Shown: positions 1 through 7,079 of the stretch, piece after piece
Numbering within the stretch: the stretch's first letter is position 1
Layout of the letters: every line of letters starts with the position of its first letter
Made by a program: the position numbers and the translations under genes
The notes under the pieces: model-generated
The model's input: the letters and a program-made list of their open reading frames with translations, nothing else
What the model was told of the DNA's origin: nothing
Databases searched by the model: none
From: DATGQT01 sp033720695
Lineage (GTDB): Bacteria; Bacteroidota; Rhodothermia; Rhodothermales; Rubricoccaceae
Reading direction: 5' to 3'
Length of the DNA stretch: 12,753 bases
NCBI GenBank assembly: GCA_033720695.1
Contig: JAWWCA010000105.1
Location: 1 to 12,753 of the forward strand

Positions 1-839
1 AGTACTGGGCCGAGGCCACGCTCCCCAACCAGCAGATCCGCTTCCTCTTCGGCCCCGTCGTCGTCAACGGCACGCCTGGCACGACCGTGTCGCTGACGCT
101 GCAGCAGCGGGTCCCAAACGCCGCCCCCCTCGGCAGCTACGTCTTCCGGATGGTGGTCGGGGCCTACCCGGGGACCCTCTACGACGACGACAGCTTCCCC
201 GTCAGCGTCGTCGCGGGTGCCGCCCTGGCGACGCACCCGCTCCGGTCGCGCAGCGCGGTGACGGGCCCGGCGTCTGCGCACCGGGGAGGCGAAACGCCTC
301 GCGCGGCCTCGGTAGGGCGCAGGGCGGCACCGAGCCGAGTCGTGAATCCGTCCGATGTCCCCGCCGCGGTCGCGCGGCGCATCGCGGCGACCCCCGACGC
401 GTGGCTGGCGTGGGACGAGCAGGGAGCGATCCTGGAGGCTGGCCTCGTCCAGGACCTCCGCGTGCCCGGCGACGAGACGGCCCGTCGAGAGCGCCGAGTC
501 CCAGACCGGGACGGCGCCGACCGGGCGCGGTCGGGCTTCTCCGCGATGGCCCCGTCGCACGCCACCGGGCTGCCCACCGACGTCACCCTCGACGCCCCCT
601 TCCCGAACCCCGCCGCGGGGCGGATGACGCTCCGGTTCGGGCTCCCCGACGCCGGCGTCGTCCGGATGACCGTCTATAACGCACTCGGCCGCCGCGTGGC
701 CCGCCTGATCGCCGGGACCCGAGACGCGGGCTGGCACGAGGCCGTGCTCGACGGGCGGCACCTGCCGCGAGGCGTCTACTCGGTCCGCCTTGAAGCCGGG
801 AGCCGCGTGCTCACCTGCCGTGCGACGCTCCTTCGCTGA
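1..839 (+). CDS. Secreted protein with C-terminal type IX sorting domain (5' partial)
   Basis: The reading frame is open from base 3 with no stop upstream, so the gene begins before the window; the GTG at 87 is internal. The visible 278 residues have three parts. The first ~75 form an Ig-like domain (starting YWAEATLPNQQ, with GPVVV, QRVPNAAPLGSYVF and DDDSFPVSV), a pattern common in secreted Bacteroidota/Rhodothermota proteins. Next comes a low-complexity, Arg/Ala/Pro-rich linker of ~110 residues. The last ~80 residues are a Por/type IX C-terminal domain: FPNPAAGRMTLRF, then VYNALGRRVARL, then LPRGVYSVRLEAG, ending TLLR. Such domains direct export across the outer membrane and are usually cleaved at the surface. 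The catalytic or binding part lies outside the window, so the function is unknown. The stop is TGA at 837-839, 21 bases from the convergent mutL end. Confidence 0.8.
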   Translation, partial: YWAEATLPNQQIRFLFGPVVVNGTPGTTVSLTLQQRVPNAAPLGSYVFRMVVGAYPGTLYDDDSFPVSVVAGAALATHPLRSRSAVTGPASAHRGGETPRAASVGRRAAPSRVVNPSDVPAAVARRIAATPDAWLAWDEQGAILEAGLVQDLRVPGDETARRERRVPDRDGADRARSGFSAMAPSHATGLPTDVTLDAPFPNPAAGRMTLRFGLPDAGVVRMTVYNALGRRVARLIAGTRDAGWHEAVLDGRHLPRGVYSVRLEAGSRVLTCRATLLR

Positions 840-840
840 G

Positions 841-856
841 CCGGCCCGGAGGCCGG
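841..856. terminator. GC hairpin between convergent genes (mutL end)
   Basis: A perfect 6-bp inverted repeat (CCGGCC/GGCCGG) with a 4-base loop lies between two convergent stop codons, 1 base after the plus-strand stop and 4 bases after the mutL stop. Read on the mutL strand the loop is TCCG closed by a C-G pair, which is a cUNCGg-type stable tetraloop. There is no T-tract on either side, so it is an unusual intrinsic terminator or an RNA 3'-end stabiliser; position and symmetry are the evidence. Confidence 0.5.
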
Positions 857-860
857 AGGC

Positions 861-2810
861 CTAGCGCCCCACGCGGCTGAACCGCCGCTCCAGCTCCTCC
901 ATCGTCACCCGCACCATCGTGGGGCGCCCGCCGGGGTCGGCATAAGGCATCGTGCAGGCGAAGAGCTGGTCGATGAGGGCGCGGGCCTCGCCCGGCTTGA
1001 GTGCGTGGCCGGGCTTGATGGCGCTCCTGCGGGCGAGGCTCCGGGCGAGGTTCTCCCGCCCTTCGAGCTGGAAGCCCTCGCGGTTGGCGCGGTACTGGCG
1101 GAGGAGGTCTTCGAGGATGGCGCGCTCGGTGCCGAGGCGGACGTCGGAGGGGACGCCGCGGACGAGGACGCTCCGTCCGGAAACCGGCTCGAGGTCGAAC
1201 CCGAGGGCGCGGAGGTCCTCCATCAGCTCGTCGAGGAGGGCGGCGTCCGCCGGGGGAACGTCGAGGGTGTGGGGGAAGAGGAGCTGCTGCGTCGCCGCCA
1301 TCCCCCCCTCCATCGCCGTGAGGGCGCGCTCGTAGAGGATGCGCTCGTGGGCCGCCTGCTGGTCGAGGAGGAGGAGCCCCGTGGCGATGGGGGTGAGGAG
1401 GTAGCGGTTGTGGAGCTGCCAGATCGTGCGCTCGCCCGACGGGACGCCCTCGGGCACCTCCCCGTCGGGGTCCGGGAGGAGGCGGGACGGGATCGGGCCT
1501 GAGAGCGGCGGCCCGGCCGGCGGCGGCTCGGCGCGGAGGGCAGCGTGGTCGAGGGCGCCGTCCCCGAGGGTCCCGCCGCCGGGGGCTCCACGCTCCGCCT
1601 GCGGCTGCGCCGGGCGCGCCTGGGGCAGCGGCCCCGGAACGGCGGGCGCCACGTCGGGGAGCGGCGGGAGCGCGGGTGGGGCGGCGGTGCCCGGGAGCGT
1701 CGCGCGGGGCAGCGCCTCGCCGGGCGCCGGCTCGAAGGCGAGCGCGAGGTCGGCCTCGGCCAGCCCCTTCTTGACGACGGCGCGGATGAAGCCGTAGACG
1801 CCGCGCTCGTCGTCGAACTTCACCTCCGTCTTCGTGGGATGCACGTTGACGTCGACGTGGCGGGCGTCGACCTGGAGGAAGAGGGCGAAGAAGGGGTGCC
1901 GCCCTTCGGGGAGGAGCGCACCGTAGGCCGCGGCCACGGCGTGGTCGAGCGCGCGGCTCTTGACGACGCGGCCGTTGACGAACGTGAACTGGTCGCCGCG
2001 GCTGCGCTTGGCCGTCTCGGGCCGCCCCACGTACCCCCGCACCGAGAGGTAGCTCGTCGTCTCGGCGACGGGCACGAGGCCGTCGCGGTCCTGGGCGCCG
2101 AGGAGGTCGGCGATGCGGCCGGCGAGGGCCTCCTCAAACGAGGCGCCCTCGGGGGGGGCCGGCAGCCGGTACACCTCCTGGTCGTCGTGGACGAGCGTGA
2201 AGGCGACGGCGGGGTTCGAGAGCGCCTGCGTCTGGAACGTCTCGACGAGGTGCTTGAACTCCGTCGCGGGCGTCTTGAGGAAGTTGCGCCGCGCCGGCAC
2301 GTTGAAGAAGAGGTTGCGGACGGCGAGCGAGGTGCCGGGCGGTGCCGCGCACGGCCGCTGCTCCACGACGTGCCCGCCCTCGACGCGGACGGCCATCCCC
2401 ACGTCGTCGCCCACACGGCGGGTCTTGAGCTCCACCTGCGCCACGGCGGCGATCGAGGCGAGGGCCTCGCCCCGGAAACCGAGCGTGGCGAGGCGCTCGA
2501 GGTCCTCGATCCGGCGGAGCTTGCTCGTGGCGTGGCGGCCGAAGCAGGCGAGGGCGTCCTGCGGCCCCATCCCGCACCCGTCGTCGACGACCTGGACGAG
2601 CTCGCTGCCGGCCTTCCGGAGGACGAGGCTCACCGCCGAGGCGCCCGCGTCGAGCGCGTTCTCGATGAGCTCCTTGGCCACGCTCGCCGGGCGCTGGACC
2701 ACCTCCCCCGCCGCGATCTTGCTGGCGAGGACCTCGGGCATCACGCGGACGAGCCCGTCGGAGGCCGGCGGGGCCGCATGCGGATCGGGGGGGGTGGACG
2801 TCGGGGGCAC
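861..2810 (-). CDS. mutL: DNA mismatch repair protein MutL
   Basis: MutL couples MutS mismatch recognition to strand removal. The N-terminal GHKL ATPase is complete: IAAGEVVQRPASV (residues 32-44), ELIENALDAGA with the Mg-binding Asn (47-57), DDGCGM (76-81), GRHATSK (91-97) and GFRGEAL (111-117), then the transducer domain with NLFFNVPARRNFLK. A Pro/Ala-rich linker leads to the C-terminal dimerisation domain. The GTG start at 2810 (649 residues) was chosen because the ATG at 2741 falls inside the conserved first strand (VRVMPEVLASKIAAGEVV aligns with E. coli QVLPPQLANQIAAGEVV) and no other start lies between, apart from the adjacent GTG at 2744. The longer frame from 3140 would overlap the small gene upstream. 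The stop is TAG at 861-863. Oddities: the endonuclease motif reads DQQAAHERILYE (483-494) and the CPHGRP-type motif reads DPGGRP (625-630), so the C-terminal metal site looks lost. It follows the 84-residue gene by 20 bases and is probably co-transcribed with it. Confidence 0.95.
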   Translation of the reverse strand: MPPTSTPPDPHAAPPASDGLVRVMPEVLASKIAAGEVVQRPASVAKELIENALDAGASAVSLVLRKAGSELVQVVDDGCGMGPQDALACFGRHATSKLRRIEDLERLATLGFRGEALASIAAVAQVELKTRRVGDDVGMAVRVEGGHVVEQRPCAAPPGTSLAVRNLFFNVPARRNFLKTPATEFKHLVETFQTQALSNPAVAFTLVHDDQEVYRLPAPPEGASFEEALAGRIADLLGAQDRDGLVPVAETTSYLSVRGYVGRPETAKRSRGDQFTFVNGRVVKSRALDHAVAAAYGALLPEGRHPFFALFLQVDARHVDVNVHPTKTEVKFDDERGVYGFIRAVVKKGLAEADLALAFEPAPGEALPRATLPGTAAPPALPPLPDVAPAVPGPLPQARPAQPQAERGAPGGGTLGDGALDHAALRAEPPPAGPPLSGPIPSRLLPDPDGEVPEGVPSGERTIWQLHNRYLLTPIATGLLLLDQQAAHERILYERALTAMEGGMAATQQLLFPHTLDVPPADAALLDELMEDLRALGFDLEPVSGRSVLVRGVPSDVRLGTERAILEDLLRQYRANREGFQLEGRENLARSLARRSAIKPGHALKPGEARALIDQLFACTMPYADPGGRPTMVRVTMEELERRFSRVGR

Positions 2811-2830
2811 GCGGCGCGGGCGGGGCGGGC

Positions 2831-3085
2831 TCAGCCGCCGAAGAGCGCCCCGCCGAGGGCGGCGGCGCCTGCGACGACCTCGTCGATGTTGAGGTAGAGG
2901 TAGAGCGCCGCGACGAGGCCGAGGCCGACGGCGATGAAATGTGGCTGCTTGGTCTTGGGGCGCGCGCGGTTGCGCTCGACGCGCATGCGGCGCTTCAGGC
3001 GCTCGTCCTTCTTCGGGTCGTAGAACCGGGGCTCGTAGGAGAAGCGGCGCGGCTGCGCGCGGCGCCGGGACAGCGTGTTCAGCAT
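2831..3085 (-). CDS. Small conserved single-helix membrane protein (84 aa)
   Basis: This short frame directly precedes mutL. The protein has a strongly basic N-terminal half with the motif RRFSYEPRFYDPKKDERLKR (residues 13-32), a further basic stretch to about 48, one hydrophobic helix (FIAVGLGLVAALYLYL, 50-65) and a short Gly/Ala-rich tail. By the positive-inside rule the basic half is cytoplasmic. I recall similar small YxPRFYD-type proteins of unknown function in Bacteroidota, but this is from memory. The ATG at 3085 follows a TATATTCC promoter-like element (3111-3104) by about 20 bases, and there is no Shine-Dalgarno sequence. A longer frame reaching back to 3931 is an artefact of reading through the opposite frame of cdsA. 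The function is unknown; the position suggests co-transcription with mutL. Confidence 0.75.
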   Translation of the reverse strand: MLNTLSRRRAQPRRFSYEPRFYDPKKDERLKRRMRVERNRARPKTKQPHFIAVGLGLVAALYLYLNIDEVVAGAAALGGALFGG

Positions 3086-3103
3086 GGCGACGGCGGGTTG
3101 GCG

Positions 3104-3111
3104 GGAATATA
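3104..3111 (-). promoter_or_regulatory. Possible -7 promoter element for small gene-mutL unit
   Basis: On the minus strand the bases read TATATTCC, fitting the TAnnTT part of the Bacteroidota sigma-A -7 element, about 20 bases before the ATG at 3085. This is the only AT-rich patch in the 95-base gap after cdsA. No TTG is present at the expected -33 spacing, so the promoter is incomplete. Confidence 0.4.
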
Positions 3112-3143
3112 CCGGCCCCCCGGTGCCACCGTTCCGACACGGC

Positions 3144-3170
3144 GGGGAGCGGACGGACCGCGCCCTCCCC
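3144..3170 (-). terminator. Bulged hairpin after cdsA
   Basis: Ten bases after the cdsA stop the minus strand can fold GGGGA/TCCCC plus GCGG/CCGC with a one-sided 4-base bulge (GGGC) and a 5-base loop. There is no T-tract. It lies between cdsA and the possible promoter of the next unit, which fits a weak terminator. The stem is less regular than the other hairpins in the window. Confidence 0.3.
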
Positions 3171-3180
3171 CCCTCCCGTC

Positions 3181-3996
3181 TCAGAACAGGCCCGCGATCC
3201 GGTCGAGGTAGAGCGCCGCGAGGGGGACGGCCACCGCGGCGGCGTCGAGGCGGTCGAGCATGCCGCCGTGGCCGGGGATCCAGGTCGCGGAGTCCTTCAC
3301 GCCAGCGGAGCGCTTGAACAGGCTCTCGGCGAGGTCGCCGAGGGGCCCCGCCACGCCCGCGCACAGCGCCAGGGCAGCGACGTCGCCCCACCCCAGCACG
3401 TCGAGCGCGGCCAGCTTGAAGCCGGCCACAACGGCGAAGGCGCCGACGAGCCCGCCCGCGGCCCCCTCCCACGTCTTCTTCGGGGAGATGCGGGGGAACA
3501 GCGCATGCCGCCCCAGGAGCCGCCCTGCGAAGTAGGCGAACGTGTCGGCGCCCCACACGCTCACCATGACGGCGGCCGTGAGCCAGAAGCCGTCGAGCGG
3601 GTCGAGGAAGGGCCCCTCGGCCTCGCGGAGCACGACGCCGAAGGAGAGCAGGAGCGGCGGGTAGAACACCCCGAAGAGGGTCCCGGCCACGTCGAGGAGC
3701 GGCTGCTCGCGCCGCCCCGGCAGCGCCGCGAACAGCACGAGCACGGCGCCCACGACGAGGAGCGTCTCGGCCAGCGGCACGAGCGGGCGGAGCACGGCGA
3801 GGGCGCCGAGCCCGAGCCCGATCGCCGCGAGCGGCCGCGTCCCGCTCGCCCGGAGCAGCCCGTACACCTCGGCCTGGGCCACCACGGCGACCCCGGCCAG
3901 GAACACGGCGAACGCCAGCCCCCCCACCCACAGCAGCCCCAGCGCGATGGGCGCGGCGAGGAGCGCCGTGAGGACGCGCTGGACGAGGTTGGACAT
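3181..3996 (-). CDS. cdsA: Phosphatidate cytidylyltransferase (CDP-diacylglycerol synthase)
   Basis: The enzyme makes CDP-diacylglycerol from phosphatidate and CTP at the inner membrane, the branch point of phospholipid synthesis. The 271-residue product is almost entirely hydrophobic helices, as expected. The CDS signature is intact at residues 225-251: SLFKR, VKDS, then PGHGGMLDRLD with the metal-binding Asp pair. Earlier family motifs are also present: VWGADTFAYFAGRLLGRH and ISPKKTWEGAAGG. The ATG at 3996 (MSNLVQRVLTALLAAP) was chosen because it begins just before the first membrane helix; an upstream in-frame ATG at 4056 would add 20 polar residues encoded by the leader. The gene lies 76 bases after the DUF2007 stop, and that gap contains no TA dinucleotide and so no recognisable promoter, which suggests read-through from upstream. 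A stem in the leader abuts the start codon. Confidence 0.95.
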   Translation of the reverse strand: MSNLVQRVLTALLAAPIALGLLWVGGLAFAVFLAGVAVVAQAEVYGLLRASGTRPLAAIGLGLGALAVLRPLVPLAETLLVVGAVLVLFAALPGRREQPLLDVAGTLFGVFYPPLLLSFGVVLREAEGPFLDPLDGFWLTAAVMVSVWGADTFAYFAGRLLGRHALFPRISPKKTWEGAAGGLVGAFAVVAGFKLAALDVLGWGDVAALALCAGVAGPLGDLAESLFKRSAGVKDSATWIPGHGGMLDRLDAAAVAVPLAALYLDRIAGLF

Positions 3997-4033
3997 GCCG
4001 GTCGACGGCTGGGGGTTCACGGTCGACGCCGGC
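3997..4033 (-). promoter_or_regulatory. Leader stem-loop abutting the cdsA start codon
   Basis: The arms GCCGGTCGAC (3997-4006) and GTCGA-CG-CCGGC (4022-4033) pair over 10 bp with one 2-base bulge (4027-4028) and a 15-base loop. On the minus strand the 3' arm ends at the base just before the ATG at 3996. The same region holds a direct repeat, CGGTCGACG, at 3999-4007 and 4020-4028, placing two GTCGAC palindromes 21 bp apart. It could hinder ribosome access or be a protein-binding site; function is inferred from geometry only. Confidence 0.4.
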
Positions 4034-4072
4034 CAGCGACGCCGGGCCTCGTCCATCTGAACGGGCGGACCG

Positions 4073-4456
4073 TCAACCGTTCGCCTCCTCGTCGTCGTCC
4101 TCGTCGGGGACGTCGAACGAGATGTCCTCGATGCCGGAGTCGAGGGCGGCCTCGGTCCGTGGGTCGTAGGCGTCGGGCGCGTAGAGGTCGGCGGACATCG
4201 CCGCCTCCTCCAGCTCGGCGTCCGACAGCGGCGCCTGCTCGACGACCTCGCGGGCCGCGGCCTCGTGGTCGGGCGGGACCATCACGTGGACGGGCGACAT
4301 GTCGCCGACGTTGAGGTTGAACGCGTGGTCGCGCTGGGTGAGGACGACGGCGGGGATCTCGGCCTCGCCGAGGCGGTCCCGGACGAGGTCGGCCTCGAAG
4401 TCGGTGCCGCAGGAGAAGATGGAGATCCAGCCTTCGTAGGTCGTGGGGTCGCTCAT
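4073..4456 (-). CDS. DUF2007 domain protein (putative signal-transducing protein)
   Basis: This 127-residue soluble protein has a DUF2007-type domain at about residues 9-74: WISIFSCGTDFEADLVRDRL, then EAEIPAVVLTQRDHAFNLN, then SPVHVMVPPDHEAAAREVVE. Family members are small ferredoxin-like proteins whose role is not established; the 'signal transducing' label is a database name. The rest is an acidic, probably disordered tail ending DEDDDEEANG. The ATG at 4456 overlaps the stop of the CPBP gene as ATGA (4456-4453), so the two are probably translationally coupled. No sequence-specific clue ties it to cdsA downstream. Confidence 0.85.
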   Translation of the reverse strand: MSDPTTYEGWISIFSCGTDFEADLVRDRLGEAEIPAVVLTQRDHAFNLNVGDMSPVHVMVPPDHEAAAREVVEQAPLSDAELEEAAMSADLYAPDAYDPRTEAALDSGIEDISFDVPDEDDDEEANG

Positions 4457-5565
4457 GCGTCGGGGGGAGGGGCAGGGTCAGAGAGGAGGGGCGGCGTGGC
4501 CGGCTCGGGCGCCGCCGGGACGGCGTCGGGGGCCTCCCCCACGACGGCCTCGCGCCGTCTCCGAAGGAGGACGAGGACGCCGGCCGCAGCCAGGAGGCTC
4601 ACCACGCCAAGATACCACGGCACCGTCGCGCTCTCGAGGGCCTCGGCGTCGAGGTCGGGGGCGTTGCGGGCGTAGACGCCGACGAGCACGGCGAAGCCGT
4701 TGTTGAGGAGGTGTACGGCCATGGCCGCGTAGAGGCTCCCCGTGGCCCACGTGATGTAGCCGAGGTAGGCGCCGAGGAGCCCGAGCGGGAGGACCTGCGT
4801 GAGGCGGAGGTGGTAGAGCCCGAAGAAGAGGCCCACGGCGACGATGCTCCAGATCCACCCCAGCCGGCGCTCGACCTGCCGCTGGAGGTACCCCCGGAAC
4901 AGCAGCTCCTCGAAAATCGCGGGCGTGAGGGCCATCGTGAGGAGGAGGAACGGCGCGCCGAGGTCGGACTGCAGGAGGGCCGTCTCCAGGAGCTCGGTCT
5001 GCATCTCCTCCAGCTCGCTCAGCCACGTCGGCTGGGGGAGGAACTGGTTGAGGTGGCCGAGCCAGAGGAGACCGGGGTAGAGCGCCACCCAGCCGAGGAC
5101 GGACCACCCGAGGCCGGGGACGTCGGGGGCGCGGAGGCGCAGGAAGGGCGCGCGCTCCCGGGTGTGCAGCCGGACGACGAGCCACACGATGAAGCCGAAC
5201 CCGAGGAGCTGGCCGAGGGCGTTGCTCGCCAGGAGCAGCGCGGCGTCGCTCGAGATCATCTCGAGGATGGCCTCGGGGTCCGGCGGCTCGTCGCTCCCGG
5301 CCAGCTGCACCACCACGCCCACGGCCGCGACGACGGTGCCGGCGAGCTGGTAGGCGAAGAAGGCGAGGACCGCCACGAGGAGGGCCGTCCAGCCCGGCGA
5401 GAACCCGTTGCGCTCCAGCCACCCGTCGAGCGTGAACGGGCGGGCGTCGGGCCAGGCGTCGCGGAGCGTGGGGTAGGCGCTCGGGCGCGGGGTCACCGGT
5501 CCGGGCGGGGTCGCGTCCAGCAGGTCGGAGCGCGGGGGGTCGGAGGGGCGAACGGGGTCGGTCAC
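4453..5565 (-). CDS. CPBP (Abi/CAAX-like) family intramembrane metalloprotease
   Basis: This is a 370-residue polytopic membrane protein. Residues 1-55 are Pro-rich and probably cytoplasmic, followed by several hydrophobic helices from about 57 to 340. The three CPBP motifs are intact: EELLFRGYLQRQ (Glu219, Glu220, Arg224), FFGLYH (Phe248, His252) and HLLNN (His285, Asn289). Together these form the presumed catalytic site, related to Rce1 CAAX proteases. The substrate is unknown; bacterial members range from bacteriocin immunity to protein processing, and nothing nearby indicates which. The GTG at 5565 is the best start: a TAGCTTCG element lies about 23 bases upstream and the next in-frame Met is deep in the protein. 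The stop overlaps the DUF2007 start. Confidence 0.9.
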   Translation of the reverse strand: MTDPVRPSDPPRSDLLDATPPGPVTPRPSAYPTLRDAWPDARPFTLDGWLERNGFSPGWTALLVAVLAFFAYQLAGTVVAAVGVVVQLAGSDEPPDPEAILEMISSDAALLLASNALGQLLGFGFIVWLVVRLHTRERAPFLRLRAPDVPGLGWSVLGWVALYPGLLWLGHLNQFLPQPTWLSELEEMQTELLETALLQSDLGAPFLLLTMALTPAIFEELLFRGYLQRQVERRLGWIWSIVAVGLFFGLYHLRLTQVLPLGLLGAYLGYITWATGSLYAAMAVHLLNNGFAVLVGVYARNAPDLDAEALESATVPWYLGVVSLLAAAGVLVLLRRRREAVVGEAPDAVPAAPEPATPPLLSDPAPPPDA

Positions 5566-5587
5566 GTGGCCGGGGACGTGGGGATCA

Positions 5588-5595
5588 CGAAGCTA
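5588..5595 (-). promoter_or_regulatory. Possible -7 promoter element for CPBP-DUF2007-cdsA
   Basis: The minus strand reads TAGCTTCG, fitting TAnnTTnG, 22 bases before the GTG start at 5565 in the 107-base gap after the DUF512 gene. There is no TTG at the expected -33 distance, so support is partial. The rest of the gap shows no gene. Confidence 0.35.
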
Positions 5596-5672
5596 CGAAG
5601 GGGCGGCTACGGGTCGGGTGTCGTCGGGGGGCACGGCGCCCTTTACCTCCCCCGATCCGTCGCGGCGCCGGC

Positions 5673-7007
5673 TCAGGCGGCGAGGGTCGCGGCCGGCGCC
5701 TGCAGCCGCTCCACCACGTCCACCCAGTCGCCGGCGAACACCTCGACCGGCACCCCGAGGGCGGCGCCGAGGTCGTCGGGCGTGGCCCGTCCCGGTTTCT
5801 CGTCGAGGAACTTCCCCTCGAAGTTGACGCTGTCGGGCGGGAGGAGCACGCGGCTGCCGAGGCGGCCGGCGTCCTTCAGCGGCTTGAGCGCCCGCCAGAA
5901 GGAGCCGTAGCCGAGGAGACCGCTGACGGTGACCGAGTCGCCGAAGAGCCGGTTCTCGCACGGGACCACGTCCACGTCGAGGCCGTCGACCTGTTCGAGA
6001 ACGGGGCGGACGCGGTCGTCGAGGAGCGGGGCCGCGAGCGTGCCGGTCGCGAGCGTGAGCCGCCGTGGCCCGTCGAGGGCGGCGGGTAGGTGCTCGGCCT
6101 GGAAGGCCAGCTCGTTGAGGAAGTCGCGGCACATCCCGACCCCGTTCTCCATGAGCGGGTAGCCGTCGTAGTCGTCCTCGTGGGGGAAGTCCTCGCCCGC
6201 GAGGAGGTACATCTCGTCGGAGAGGTACACGAAGCCCCGGCCGATGCGGGCCCGGAAGAACGACTGCCAGCGCCGGACGAGGCGGACGAGCTGCTGCGCC
6301 TCGGCGGGCGCGACGGTCCGGAGCTCCGTCAGCTCCCGCCGGTGCCGCGTCAGGCCGACGGGCACGATGGAAACGGAGAAGAGCTGCTCGTGGAGGCGGT
6401 AGAGGTCGAGGACCGTCTGGGCCAGGGCGCCGCCGTCGTTGAACCCGGGCACGAGGACGATCTGCGCGTGCATCTCGATGCCGTGGGCGTGGAAGAACCG
6501 GAGCTTCTCGGCCTGCCGGTCGGCCGTCCGGTGCCCCATCATGGCGCGGCGGATGGCGTCGTCGGTGCAGTGGACCGAGATGTAGAGCGGGCTCAGCCGC
6601 TGCTCGACGATCCGCGCCAGGTCGCGCTCGCGGAGGTTCGTGACGGTGACGTAGTTGCCGTAGAGGAACGAGAGGCGGAAGTCGCCGTCGCGGAAGTAGA
6701 GGGTGTCGCGGAGGCCGACGGGGTTCTGGTCGACGAAGCAGAACACGCAGTCGTCCCCGCAGGTCTTGATGCGGAACTCCTCGAACTCGGCGCCGAAGCC
6801 CTCGTCGTACCCCTTCTCGATGCGCTGCACCTCCAGCGATCCTTGAAGCCGGACCTTCAGCTCCAGCGCCTCCTCGGCCGCCTTGAACCGGAGGTCGAGC
6901 ACGTCCTCGACGACCTCGCCGTTGACGGCGACGACCTGGTCGCCGGGCCGCCAGCCCAGCGACTCGGCGAGCGAGCCCTCTTCGACGGCGGCGATCGTGA
7001 CAGGCAT
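5673..7007 (-). CDS. DUF512 family radical SAM/PDZ protein
   Basis: The 444-residue product has an N-terminal PDZ-like domain (residues 3-50: VEEGSLAESLGWRPGDQVVAVNG), then a radical SAM-type cysteine cluster CGDDCVFC (Cys83, Cys87, Cys90; spacing CX3CX2C) followed by FVDQNP, and strands such as LYGNYVTVTN, LYISVHCTDD and HAQIVLVPGFNDG. The C-terminal half is the DUF512 domain, with YLSDEMYLLAG, PLMENGVGMCRDF, TGTLAAPLL and DSVNFEGKFLD. Family members are predicted Fe-S/SAM enzymes; no reaction is established. The ATG at 7007 places the PDZ domain at the N-terminus as in homologues; an in-frame start at 7085 would add 26 Arg/Pro-rich residues with no family support. It is divergent from the tRNA gene, and no clear promoter is seen upstream. 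Confidence 0.9.
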   Translation of the reverse strand: MPVTIAAVEEGSLAESLGWRPGDQVVAVNGEVVEDVLDLRFKAAEEALELKVRLQGSLEVQRIEKGYDEGFGAEFEEFRIKTCGDDCVFCFVDQNPVGLRDTLYFRDGDFRLSFLYGNYVTVTNLRERDLARIVEQRLSPLYISVHCTDDAIRRAMMGHRTADRQAEKLRFFHAHGIEMHAQIVLVPGFNDGGALAQTVLDLYRLHEQLFSVSIVPVGLTRHRRELTELRTVAPAEAQQLVRLVRRWQSFFRARIGRGFVYLSDEMYLLAGEDFPHEDDYDGYPLMENGVGMCRDFLNELAFQAEHLPAALDGPRRLTLATGTLAAPLLDDRVRPVLEQVDGLDVDVVPCENRLFGDSVTVSGLLGYGSFWRALKPLKDAGRLGSRVLLPPDSVNFEGKFLDEKPGRATPDDLGAALGVPVEVFAGDWVDVVERLQAPAATLAA

Positions 7008-7079
7008 ACGGGAGTGCGGAGGCGAGGGACCGGAAAGCCCACGGAGGGAGAGGGGCCAGACGCGCCGCCGGCCCTGTCG

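Noticed and set aside
2151..2158. Enrichment of G/C homopolymers in mutL as evidence for a contingency locus.
   Set aside because: Runs of seven or eight are expected by chance at this GC content, and 7-base C runs also occur in cdsA (3919-3925) and in the intergenic gap at 3167-3173.
1545..2897. A 450-codon plus-strand open frame opposite mutL.
   Set aside because: Same kind of antisense composition shadow; the mutL motifs on the other strand are decisive.
2811..3140. Extension of mutL to an upstream start at 3140.
   Set aside because: It would overlap the 84-residue gene completely and add an Arg/Pro-rich stretch that is that gene read in another frame.
4453..5565. CPBP/Abi protein as part of a phage defence or bacteriocin immunity system.
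   Set aside because: The family is widespread and the neighbours are housekeeping genes; nothing here suggests defence.
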